This document shows, one piece after another, positions 26,199-34,328 of a DNA stretch of 64,000 nucleotides. The notes beneath the pieces are model-generated. The model made no database searches and had not been told where the DNA came from. It was given only the letters and a program-made list of their open reading frames with translations. The stretch comes from Pectinatus brassicae. GTDB lineage: Bacteria > Bacillota > Negativicutes > Selenomonadales > Selenomonadaceae. The stretch spans positions 1 through 64,000 of the forward strand of contig NZ_JACHFH010000018.1 of the NCBI RefSeq assembly GCF_014201835.1. Reading direction: 5' to 3'. The translations under genes were made by a program, and so were the position numbers. Numbering within the stretch: the first letter of the stretch is position 1; each line of letters begins with the position of its first letter.

Positions 26199-27506
26199 TT
26201 GCGAATGAATAATATTATAAAAGTTGGTCTTTTGGGATGTGGAACAGTCGGCACAGGCGTTCTTAAAGTCTTGTCGCAAAATATGGACGAAATCACACCG
26301 CGTGTAGGTGCTAAACTCGTTGTTTCACATGTTTTAGTCCGCAATTTAGATAAAAAACGTGAATACGCTGATGCTGTAAAATTTACTGATAATATCAATG
26401 ATATTTTAGAAGATCCCGAAATAAAGATTGTCATTGAATTGTTAGGTGGTCTGCATCCAGCACGTGAATATATGATACAGGCTATGCAGGCAGGAAAAAA
26501 TATTGTTACTGCTAACAAAGATGTTGTTGCTCAATTTGGTAAAGATATGTTTGATACTGCTGAAGCCAACAATGTTGATTTTATGTTTGAAGCCAGTGTT
26601 GCTGGTGGTATTCCAATAATAACACCACTTAAGCAATGTCTTACTGCCAATAAAATTACTGAAGTAATCGGTATTGTCAACGGCACTACCAACTATATGC
26701 TCACAAAAATGAGCGAAGAAAACGCCAGTTATGATGCTGTATTGAAAGATGCCCAGGAAAAGGGCTATGCTGAAGCTGACCCTACTGCTGATGTAGAAGG
26801 TCTTGATGCCGCTAGAAAGACAGCCATCTTAGCTTCTATTGCCTTCAATAATCGAGTAAGCCTCAACAAAGTATCCACAGAAGGTATCACTCATATAACA
26901 CCACAGGATATTGCTTATGCCAAAGAATTAGGCTATACCATAAAATTATTATCAATAGCCCGCGAAGATGAAAAAGGAATTGATGTGCGTGTCCATCCGG
27001 CACTATTGCCGCAAAATCATCCTTTGGCCTTTGTCCGTAATGAATTTAATGCTATATTCGTACGTGGCAACGTAGTTGGTGATACTATGTTTTATGGCAA
27101 GGGTGCCGGACAGCTGCCGACAGCATCTGCTGTTGTTGCAGATGTTATTGACGTTGCCCGCGATATTGTCAAAAATCGTTATGGGCGCATCCGCTGTACC
27201 TGTTATGAGCACAAAAAATTCTGTCCAATTGAAAAAACAACCTCCTCATATTATGTCCGCTTATTAGTTGATGATCAGCCGGGCGTATTAGGTGCTATTG
27301 CCATGGCCTTTGGCGAAACCGGCGTAAGCTTAAGCTCAGTAATTCAAAAAAGAAAAGTTAATAAAGCCGCAGAAATCGTTGCTATCACTCATAAAGTTGA
27401 AGAAGCGAAGATACGCAAAGCCGAAGAACTTTTGAATAAATTACCTGCTGTTGATAAAATATGCAATGTCATCCGTGTACAAGACACCGATGAGCAGGAG
27501 GGCTAA
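26199..27506 (+). CDS. hom: Homoserine dehydrogenase
   Basis: Reduces aspartate semialdehyde to homoserine in threonine/methionine synthesis. 435 residues: an NAD(P)-binding domain with GLLGCGTVGTGVLKVL, the catalytic domain with IVNGTTNYMLTKM and EADPTADVEGLDAARK, and a C-terminal ACT domain (YYVRLLVDDQPGVLGAIA) that usually mediates threonine feedback. Start either TTG 26199 (AAAGGA five bases upstream) or ATG 26205; the former is better spaced. thrB follows after 2 bases. Confidence 0.95.
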   Translation: MRMNNIIKVGLLGCGTVGTGVLKVLSQNMDEITPRVGAKLVVSHVLVRNLDKKREYADAVKFTDNINDILEDPEIKIVIELLGGLHPAREYMIQAMQAGKNIVTANKDVVAQFGKDMFDTAEANNVDFMFEASVAGGIPIITPLKQCLTANKITEVIGIVNGTTNYMLTKMSEENASYDAVLKDAQEKGYAEADPTADVEGLDAARKTAILASIAFNNRVSLNKVSTEGITHITPQDIAYAKELGYTIKLLSIAREDEKGIDVRVHPALLPQNHPLAFVRNEFNAIFVRGNVVGDTMFYGKGAGQLPTASAVVADVIDVARDIVKNRYGRIRCTCYEHKKFCPIEKTTSSYYVRLLVDDQPGVLGAIAMAFGETGVSLSSVIQKRKVNKAAEIVAITHKVEEAKIRKAEELLNKLPAVDKICNVIRVQDTDEQEG

Positions 27507-27508
27507 AA

Positions 27509-28420
27509 TTGGGAAAAAGCGAAACCGTAAAAGTTCGTGTCCCTGCTACAACAGCTAACTGCGGCCCGGGATTTGATGCATTGGGTATTGCCTGTAATAT
27601 CTACAATGAACTTGAACTTACTCTTTTTACAAATGAAGTATTAGAAATAGCTGTTTCCGGTGAAGGCAAACAATATCTGCCCACAGATGACAGCAACCTC
27701 ATCTGGCATGTTATCAAGGATTTATTACAAAAAACAAATTCTTCATATAAAGGTGCCCATATAAAGATGCATAATAATATACCATTATCACATGGCTTAG
27801 GCAGCAGTGCCGCTGCCATTGTTGCTGGTATATTAGCTTTTAATCTAGCTGTCGGTGAACCATTCAGCAAGGAAGAAATGTTAAAAATAGCTACCGATGT
27901 TGAAGGTCATCCTGATAACGTAGCGCCAGCTATTTTTGGTGGTATGACTATAAGCTTACAGGAAAATGATGCTGTAAAAACATTTTCCTTTATTCCCCAA
28001 CTACCACTAAAGATGATTGTAGCTGTACCAGAATTCTTTTTGGCTACAAAAAAAGCGCGCCAGGTTTTGCCTGAAAAAATTTCAGTAAAAGATGCCGCTT
28101 TTAATATTGCCCATGCTGCCAGCCTTGTTGCTGCAATGTGTACTGGCAGCAGTGATGTTTTGCGCTATGCTTTTGCCGATAAACTGCATCAACCCTATCG
28201 TGCAGCATTAATTCCTGGTATGTACGATGTTTTTGCTGCTGCTGAACAAGCGGGTGCTCTTGGCGCTGCTTTAAGCGGAGCCGGTCCTTCATTAATTGCT
28301 TTTACAATTGACAATGAAAATGCTATTGGTGAAGCGATGGTCAAAGCCTTTGCTGCGCATTCCATTGATTCACATTATCTCATACTGGATATTGATGCGC
28401 AGGGTGCCATGCGTATTTAA
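27509..28420 (+). CDS. thrB: Homoserine kinase
   Basis: A 303-residue GHMP kinase that phosphorylates homoserine for threonine synthesis. Motifs: VPATTANCGPGFDALG at the N terminus, the ATP loop PLSHGLGSSAAAIVAG near residue 91, and the C-terminal GALGAALSGAGPSLIAF. TTG start at 27509 with CAGGAGGG upstream. Threonine synthase (thrC), often between hom and thrB, is not in this window. Confidence 0.95.
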   Translation: MGKSETVKVRVPATTANCGPGFDALGIACNIYNELELTLFTNEVLEIAVSGEGKQYLPTDDSNLIWHVIKDLLQKTNSSYKGAHIKMHNNIPLSHGLGSSAAAIVAGILAFNLAVGEPFSKEEMLKIATDVEGHPDNVAPAIFGGMTISLQENDAVKTFSFIPQLPLKMIVAVPEFFLATKKARQVLPEKISVKDAAFNIAHAASLVAAMCTGSSDVLRYAFADKLHQPYRAALIPGMYDVFAAAEQAGALGAALSGAGPSLIAFTIDNENAIGEAMVKAFAAHSIDSHYLILDIDAQGAMRI

Positions 28421-28429
28421 CAATACATA

Positions 28430-28465
28430 AAAAAATAAAACTCGTTTACCGGGTTTTATTTTTTT
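28430..28465 (+). terminator. Intrinsic terminator after thrB
   Basis: Stem AAATAAAACTCG with CGGGTTTTATTT (one T-G pair), a loop of about five bases and a run of eight Ts. It separates thrB from cca by terminating most transcripts. Confidence 0.8.
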
Positions 28466-28488
28466 TATAAAAGTGACGGGAGGATATT

Positions 28489-29727
28489 TTGACTGAGGAC
28501 AACTTTGTAAAAACTATAACAGAAAATAATGGTGAAATATATATTGTTGGTGGCTGGGTTCGTGATATGATAAGAAATAAACCAGCTAAAGATAAAGACT
28601 ACGTTGTATGCAAACTTACAGAAAATTTATTCTGCCAGTTATTCCCACAAGCACAGAAAGTCGGCAAATCATTTCCTGTATTTTTGCTTAATATAAATAA
28701 TAAAAAATGTGAGATTGCCTTTGCCCGCACGGAAGAAAAAAAAGGCCTTGGTTATAAAGGTTTTACTACTATATATACGCCATCAATAACAATAGAAAAT
28801 GATTTATGGCGCCGCGATACCCGTATGAACAGCATTGCATTAAAATTGCCGGAAAGACTTATCATTGACCCTTTTAATGGTACTGATGACATCAACGCTA
28901 AACGCATCCAAGCCACTTCAATACATTTTAGTGAAGATCCAGTGAGAGCTCTGCGTGCTGCCCGCCAAGCTGCTGAACTTGATTTTTTTGTTGAAGAGTC
29001 TACTTTAAAACTAATGTATAAATGTGCTGAAGAATTACAGGCAGAACCGGGGGAACGTATTGTTAACGAGCTTAAACGAGCCTTGGCTGCAAAAAAACCT
29101 ACAAATTTTTTTATTTATCTGCACAAAGCGAATCTACTACAGATTATCTTCCCAGAAATCTTTGCGTTAATTGGAAAAACTCAGCCAGCCTTTTACCATC
29201 CAGAAGGTGACAGTTTTAATCATACTATGCTGGCACTTAAACAAATATCCCAGCTTACGGATAATATTAATACACGTTTTGCCGCCTTAGCCCATGATTT
29301 AGGCAAAGGACTTACGCCGGCTGCTATGCTGCCCCATCATTACGAGCATGAAGAAACTGGCTTAACCGCTTTAGCTAATTGGAATAAACGCACTACACTG
29401 CCAAAACTTTGGCTTAATAGTGCCCAATTTGTCATAAAAGAACATATGAGGGCGGCCCGTTTACAAAAACCAGCTAAAATAGCCGATATGCTTGCAGCTA
29501 TCGAAAAAAATCCTTTAGGCATTGATGAATTCTGCAAAATTATCAAAGTGGATAATAAGGAACTGCCTAATTACTTGCAGGATATCCATTTTATATTAAA
29601 ATTATTTCATAATATTAATATGTCTAATTGCCCCGCCCAATTGCAGGGAAAACAAATTGCCGACTGGCTTAAAAATGAACGCACAAAATTAGTAAATGAA
29701 TATCTGCACAGTAAAACACTGCAATAA
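28489..29727 (+). CDS. cca: tRNA nucleotidyltransferase (CCA-adding family) with HD domain
   Basis: A 412-residue class II nucleotidyltransferase. GGWVRD (21-26) and metal-binding D35/D37 (KDKDYVV) form the catalytic head; RRDTRMNSIAL and EDPVRALRAARQAA are nucleotide- and tRNA-recognition motifs; an HD phosphohydrolase domain carries H269-D270 (ALAHDLGKG), as in E. coli Cca. It probably adds or repairs the tRNA 3' CCA. A poly(A)-polymerase role is less likely given the length. TTG start at 28489 with GGGAGGA upstream. Its last five codons lie in a long inverted repeat shared with the facing gene. Confidence 0.85.
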   Translation: MTEDNFVKTITENNGEIYIVGGWVRDMIRNKPAKDKDYVVCKLTENLFCQLFPQAQKVGKSFPVFLLNINNKKCEIAFARTEEKKGLGYKGFTTIYTPSITIENDLWRRDTRMNSIALKLPERLIIDPFNGTDDINAKRIQATSIHFSEDPVRALRAARQAAELDFFVEESTLKLMYKCAEELQAEPGERIVNELKRALAAKKPTNFFIYLHKANLLQIIFPEIFALIGKTQPAFYHPEGDSFNHTMLALKQISQLTDNINTRFAALAHDLGKGLTPAAMLPHHYEHEETGLTALANWNKRTTLPKLWLNSAQFVIKEHMRAARLQKPAKIADMLAAIEKNPLGIDEFCKIIKVDNKELPNYLQDIHFILKLFHNINMSNCPAQLQGKQIADWLKNERTKLVNEYLHSKTLQ

Positions 29728-29770
29728 AAAAAGAGCACATAATATGCTCTTTTTTATTGCAGTGTTTTAC
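29711..29770. terminator. Bidirectional terminator with a long inverted repeat covering both gene ends
   Basis: Arms 29711-29737 and 29745-29770 pair along 26 bases with a single bulged A, around a 7-base loop. The core (GAGCA/TGCTC flanked by A/T runs) is a terminator for both strands. The outer arms are the last codons of cca and of the facing dehydrogenase, so both proteins end in Lys-Thr-Leu-Gln. Confidence 0.92.
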
Positions 29771-30863
29771 CATATTCGTCAACAGCTAATATCGCCTGTT
29801 TATATTTTTGCTGATCCATTTTATATGGCACACAGTTCCATTCATTTATTTCCGGCGCCTTATTAATAATCATATCAATTTCGCTGTCTTTACTTATACC
29901 GACTTCTGACAAAGTTACCGGCAGTTTCATTTTTTTATTAAACGCCGCAATCTTATTGCGTAATTCAAGCTGACCATCATAAGTCAATAAAACCAAAACA
30001 CCATATGCTACAACTGCGCCATGGCGATAATCATGTCCCTGTGGTAATTCCATATAGGAATTATAAAAGCAGTGTGCCAATGATGAATTATAATAATACT
30101 CAATTTTATTATCAACAGCTGAACAAGTCATATTGGATGCAATACCAGTACTAATAATAATATCAAGTACGACCTGTGCCAATTCATAAGATGGCTGTTT
30201 TTTATCTATAGCTGCCAGCGCTTTTTCTCCATATTCCAGCAATGGTGTTGTACAGGCTGTAGCTGCTTTGTACCCAATAAGCGGTGTATGCGATATTCCC
30301 TTCTCACGAACAGCTAAATCTACTTCACACTCTTTGGATAAGGCATCACCAATTCCCGCCCACAACAGTTCTACTGGTGAATCAGCAATAATTGCTGTAT
30401 TGATAAATATATGCAAAGGGCATTGTTTGGGAAAATAATAGCGTGATAATGAACCATCATCGTTATATAATACCGAAATAGCCGAAGAAGGTGCGCAATT
30501 AGAAGCTACAGTTGGAAAAGAAAAATATGGTTTTTCTAATGTGTCCGCAGCTGCTTTTGCTGTATCAATAGCTCGTCCACCACCTACACCAAAAATAATA
30601 TCAGCAGCCTGAACATCTTTATTATCAATCATTTTTTGTACATTACTTTCACTGGAATTGCCGCCATACCAAATGGTAGCCATATGTTCCAGCCCAGCCT
30701 TGGCAATTGCCTTTACTATAGCTGGTTCTGCCTTTTGCAAAGCAGTCATGCCGCCAATGATGACAATTTTCTTGCCAAAATATTTAGTAACCGCACCTAT
30801 TTCATCATAGCAATTCGGTCCCACACTATACTGCGGTAAATAAACTGAATAATTTTCTCTCAT
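29754..30863 (-). CDS. Iron-containing alcohol dehydrogenase family protein (glycerol dehydrogenase-like)
   Basis: A 369-residue group III NAD-dependent dehydrogenase. The NAD-binding FGVGGGRAIDTAKAAA block is near residue 92. Metal ligands match glycerol dehydrogenase: Asp in WAGIGDALSKECE, His in SLAHCFYNS and His in DYRHGAVVAYG. The substrate is unknown; glycerol or a related polyol is the family default. It stands alone, with a strong promoter at 30939-30967 whose -35 overlaps a plus-strand promoter towards hutH. Confidence 0.82.
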   Translation of the reverse strand: MRENYSVYLPQYSVGPNCYDEIGAVTKYFGKKIVIIGGMTALQKAEPAIVKAIAKAGLEHMATIWYGGNSSESNVQKMIDNKDVQAADIIFGVGGGRAIDTAKAAADTLEKPYFSFPTVASNCAPSSAISVLYNDDGSLSRYYFPKQCPLHIFINTAIIADSPVELLWAGIGDALSKECEVDLAVREKGISHTPLIGYKAATACTTPLLEYGEKALAAIDKKQPSYELAQVVLDIIISTGIASNMTCSAVDNKIEYYYNSSLAHCFYNSYMELPQGHDYRHGAVVAYGVLVLLTYDGQLELRNKIAAFNKKMKLPVTLSEVGISKDSEIDMIINKAPEINEWNCVPYKMDQQKYKQAILAVDEYGKTLQ

Positions 30864-30938
30864 ATATGGATAAACCTCCCTTAAAGTTTATCTTTCATCT
30901 CCTTGGTCTGTGTAAATTTCAACGGTATATGGTTAATT

Positions 30939-30967
30939 ATTATAGCACTTAGTTGTAACGTTGTAAA
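30939..30967 (-). promoter_or_regulatory. Strong promoter for the GldA-like dehydrogenase
   Basis: Minus strand: TTTACA (30967-30962), 17-base spacer ending in TGC, then TATAAT (30944-30939), an extended -10. Start near 30932 gives a ~68-base leader. It overlaps the divergent promoter at 30953-30980. Confidence 0.7.
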
Positions 30968-30980
30968 TATTTGGTATAAT
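30953..30980 (+). promoter_or_regulatory. Candidate upstream promoter (P1) for hutH
   Basis: TTGTAA (30953-30958), 16-base spacer, perfect TATAAT (30975-30980). It faces away from, and physically overlaps, the dehydrogenase promoter, so the two could compete. Confidence 0.5.
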
Positions 30981-31010
30981 ATCTTTTTTCATTAATAAAT
31001 AAATTTTATA

Positions 31011-31039
31011 TTGAAATTTTATTTATTTTATGCTATTCT
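31011..31039 (+). promoter_or_regulatory. Candidate proximal promoter (P2) for hutH
   Basis: TTGAAA (31011-31016), 17-base spacer with TGC before TATTCT (31034-31039), an extended -10. Start would be near 31046, only a few bases before the leader terminator. Confidence 0.5.
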
Positions 31040-31048
31040 ACTCATTAG

Positions 31049-31100
31049 AAAAGACAAAGTAGTCTGAAGAATAAAATTCTTCGCTGCCTTGTCTTTTTTT
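31049..31100 (+). terminator. Leader terminator (attenuator) upstream of hutH
   Basis: Outer stem 31049-31057 with 31089-31097 (AAAAGACAA/TTGTCTTTT), inner stem 31066-31072 with 31076-31082, and a run of seven Ts. It lies between the promoters and hutH, so it either regulates hutH by antitermination or ends a short (~50-base) RNA. Confidence 0.75.
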
Positions 31101-31105
31101 ATCTT

Positions 31106-31158
31106 AAGATGATATCTATTTTTACAATATATATGCATCTTTTATTTTTCTTTTTCCA
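31106..31158 (+). terminator. Second terminator-like hairpin in the hutH leader
   Basis: Stem 31106-31115 with 31131-31141 (one bulged G at 31135), 15-base loop, then a T-rich tract to about 31157. The core is A/T-rich and weaker than the first hairpin. The rest of 30864-31241 has no ORF of note. Confidence 0.45.
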
Positions 31159-31241
31159 TGAATAAGCCTATCAATTTTTCTATTACGTTAATTATCTTAT
31201 TAATTTAAAGTTTTACTATATTAAAGGAGCGATAAAAATCA

Positions 31242-32771
31242 ATGATTTTATTAGATGGTAATTCCTTAACACTAAATGATGTAATCAAAGTTTCCCGTTT
31301 TAAAGAGACTGTTGCTCTTTCTCCCGCAGGCGAAGAACAAATTACTGCCAGCCGCAAAATTGTCGATGACATCTTAAAAACCGAACGGCCTGTATATGGT
31401 ATATCAACAGGCTTTGGCGATTTCAGTACCGTATTTATTGAAAAAGATAAACGCGAACAATTGCAGCGTAATTTAATCTTAAGCCATGCCACTGGTGTCG
31501 GCGAACATTTATCACCAGAGATTGTCCGAGCGGCTATTCTCCTGCGAGCTAATTCACTGACCAAAGGCTACTCTGGCATCCGGTTAGAGACTGTAAAAAT
31601 GCTCTTAGCCTTACTCAATAACGATATTACGCCGGCTATTCCCTGTAAAGGGTCCGTTGGGGCCAGTGGTGATTTAGCCCCATTATCTCATATGGTATTA
31701 ACAATGCTGGGGGAAGGTGAAGCCTATGTTGACGGCAAACTTATGTCCGGTGCTGATGCCTTAAAGCTTAAAAATTTATCACCAATAACACTAGGTGGCA
31801 AAGAAGGCCTTGCCCTTATTAATGGTACACAAATCATGACAGCAGTAGGCTGTATTGCCTGGGACAAAGCCGTTACCTTAGTCAAGACTGCTGATATTGC
31901 AGCTGCCTTAAGTCTCGAAGCATTAAAGGGCACACGAGCAGCATTTGATAGGCGTATATGTGAAGTACGTCCTTACCCCGGTCAATTGGCAACTACTGAT
32001 AACATTTTAAAACTCACTCAAGACAGTGCAATTATTGCCTCACATATAAACTGCCGTAAAGTGCAGGATGCCTATTCATTACGTTGTGTACCGCAAGTCC
32101 ATGGTGCTTCTAAAGAAGCCCTGCAACAAGCAGCCAGAACGCTTACCATAGAAATTAACGCTGTAACCGATAATCCTATTATTATGCCTGATACTGGTGA
32201 AGCTATTTCCGGCGGTAATTTTCATGGTCAGCCCATTGCCCTTGTAATGGATTATTTAAAACTGGCTATGGCTGAACTTGGCAATATTTCCGAACGCCGC
32301 ACTAACCGCCTGCTTGATATGCATCTTAGTGATTTACCAGCCTTCCTTACAGCCTTTCCCGGTGTCGATTCCGGCCTTATGATAACACAATATGTAGCTG
32401 CATCACTCGTTTCAGAAAATAAAGTGCTTGTCCATCCTGCCAGTGCCGACTCCATTCCCACCTCTGCTAATCAAGAAGATCACGTCAGCATGGGAACTAT
32501 TGCTGCCCGCCAGTCACTTGAAATAATTGATAATGTCTTTAATGTGCTGGCAATTGAAATAATGTCTGCAGCCCAAGGCATTGATTTTCTTGCTCCTTTG
32601 ACACCAGGCAAAGGAACAACTAAAGCTCATGCCGTCATTAGAAATATCGTACCTCATCTTGACAAAGACAGATTTTTATCACCAGAAATCAAAAAAATAT
32701 ACAGCCTGATAAAAAAGGGCACACTTGTTGATAAAGTAGAACAAAGTATTGGTTCTTTAGACTGGCAATAA
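31242..32771 (+). CDS. hutH: Histidine ammonia-lyase
   Basis: A 509-residue MIO enzyme that deaminates histidine to urocanate and ammonia. The MIO-forming tripeptide is A141-S142-G143 in GSVGASGDLAPLSH. The selectivity loop reads LSHATG (Ser-His), as in HAL rather than tyrosine lyases. Other family blocks: VYGISTGFGDF, NRLLDMHLSDLPAFLT and NQEDHVSMG. Length is standard. No hutU, hutI or hutG is adjacent, so it may only supply ammonia and urocanate or act with genes elsewhere. AAAGGAG lies 12 bases from the ATG, slightly far. Confidence 0.93.
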   Translation: MILLDGNSLTLNDVIKVSRFKETVALSPAGEEQITASRKIVDDILKTERPVYGISTGFGDFSTVFIEKDKREQLQRNLILSHATGVGEHLSPEIVRAAILLRANSLTKGYSGIRLETVKMLLALLNNDITPAIPCKGSVGASGDLAPLSHMVLTMLGEGEAYVDGKLMSGADALKLKNLSPITLGGKEGLALINGTQIMTAVGCIAWDKAVTLVKTADIAAALSLEALKGTRAAFDRRICEVRPYPGQLATTDNILKLTQDSAIIASHINCRKVQDAYSLRCVPQVHGASKEALQQAARTLTIEINAVTDNPIIMPDTGEAISGGNFHGQPIALVMDYLKLAMAELGNISERRTNRLLDMHLSDLPAFLTAFPGVDSGLMITQYVAASLVSENKVLVHPASADSIPTSANQEDHVSMGTIAARQSLEIIDNVFNVLAIEIMSAAQGIDFLAPLTPGKGTTKAHAVIRNIVPHLDKDRFLSPEIKKIYSLIKKGTLVDKVEQSIGSLDWQ

Positions 32772-32858
32772 ACTATAAATTTAAGAAGGCCCGCCCTATG
32801 AGCTTTTTAATAATCCTCAGCAAGAACGAACCAAAAATTTTCTGCATAACATGTTGTA

Positions 32859-32903
32859 AATAAAAAGAGCAGTCTGCCCACTAGCAGTACTGCTCTTTTT
32901 ATT
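32859..32903. terminator. Bidirectional terminator between hutH and nuoN
   Basis: A perfect 15-bp stem (32859-32873 with 32889-32903), core AGAGCAGT and A/T outer arms that give U tracts on both strands. Its arm sequence resembles the cca terminator (A-run then GAGCA). Confidence 0.9.
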
Positions 32904-32906
32904 GAT

Positions 32907-34328
32907 TTACAAAGCAAAGCTTATTGCCGCAAAATTAGTCAAAACAGATAGATACTGCGGCCATATCCCCAGTAAAAGAGTTGTCAGCATGCTTATTATT
33001 ACTGTTATCTTTATTGCCGCTGAAACATTGATATAGTCGTTATTTGCTTTTCCTATATACATAACTTTAACTACTCGGAGGTAATAATATACCGATATCA
33101 TTGACATAATAAAGCCAATAAAGGCCAGCCAGATATAGCCTTGCTCAACAACTGCCAAGAATAAATATAATTTCCCGACAAAACCAACCGTTGGTGGAAT
33201 CCCCGCCATTGACAACAGGGATATCGTCATTACCATTGCCAATAACGGTGCTGATTTGCTAAGACCAGCAATTGCTTTATCATCGGTTCCTTTATTTTGT
33301 TTATCAACTACAGTAAGCACTGCAAATGCCCCGATATTAGCCACTATATATAAAAAGACATAAAATAAAACACTTTTTATTCCCTGTGGACTTGCTGCAC
33401 AAAATCCCACCAATATATAACCAACCTGAGCAATCGATGAATAAGCCAGCATCCTTTTGATGTTTTTCTGTTTTATAGCGGCAATATTGCCGCCAATCAT
33501 ACAAATAGCCGCAAACACTGCCAATACTGGCAAAAAATAATTTGCAGTATGTAAAAATGCCACAAATAAAATACGAATGAAAACGGCAATTGCCGCTGCC
33601 TTAGACCCCATTGCCAACAGACCGGTTATTGGTGTCGGCGCACCTTCGTAAACATCAGGCGACCACATATGAAATGGCATAATCGATAATTTAAAAAACA
33701 TACCAATTATTAGCAAAACAATTCCTGTCAGCATTAATGGCACAAAAAATCTTGTTTCTGCTGCTAATACATTAAAATCAAGGCTATGACCAGCACCATA
33801 GATTAAGCTTATACCATAAAGGGTAACAGCTGTTGCCACCGACCCCATAATCAGATATTTAATACCTGCTTCCGAAGAATTTTCATCATTATTTTTGAAG
33901 GCAGCCAGTATATAAAAGCTTATCGTCATCAATTCCAAACCGATAAACATCGTCACAAAATCATTGGCTGAAGCTAATACCATCATGCCAAGCAGGGAAA
34001 ATAACAGCATGGCATAATATTCACCGCTATAGCGTAAATCATCTGCATAATCTAAAGACAGCATTATAGTAAAGATAACTGCCAATAAAAATAACTGCTT
34101 AAAAAATATGGCATAATTGTCAAAGTAAAACAGTTTATTATAAAAATATGGTGATATGCCAAAATGATATTGATAAAACAAACTTATAAACAAGCATCCC
34201 AATACCATTACTGCAATATAAGCCAAACTGCGTCGTGTTTCCTGCACTGGCAATAATAAATCCATTATGACGATTAACAAGGTCAGCAATAAAACTGTAA
34301 TTTCCGGATATAAAATATAAATATTCAT
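32907..34328 (-). CDS. nuoN: NADH-quinone oxidoreductase subunit N
   Basis: A polytopic antiporter-like proton-pumping subunit of complex I, about 473 residues and some 14 hydrophobic segments. Typical blocks: SSEAGIKYLIMGSVATAV, FKLSIMPFHMWSPDVYEGAPT and KRMLAYSSIAQVGYI with key lysines. The start is placed at ATG 34328, which overlaps the nuoM stop as TAATG and has GGAGGG upstream; an in-frame ATG 18 bases further up is less likely. Last gene of the nuo operon. Confidence 0.92.
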   Translation of the reverse strand: MNIYILYPEITVLLLTLLIVIMDLLLPVQETRRSLAYIAVMVLGCLFISLFYQYHFGISPYFYNKLFYFDNYAIFFKQLFLLAVIFTIMLSLDYADDLRYSGEYYAMLLFSLLGMMVLASANDFVTMFIGLELMTISFYILAAFKNNDENSSEAGIKYLIMGSVATAVTLYGISLIYGAGHSLDFNVLAAETRFFVPLMLTGIVLLIIGMFFKLSIMPFHMWSPDVYEGAPTPITGLLAMGSKAAAIAVFIRILFVAFLHTANYFLPVLAVFAAICMIGGNIAAIKQKNIKRMLAYSSIAQVGYILVGFCAASPQGIKSVLFYVFLYIVANIGAFAVLTVVDKQNKGTDDKAIAGLSKSAPLLAMVMTISLLSMAGIPPTVGFVGKLYLFLAVVEQGYIWLAFIGFIMSMISVYYYLRVVKVMYIGKANNDYINVSAAIKITVIISMLTTLLLGIWPQYLSVLTNFAAISFAL

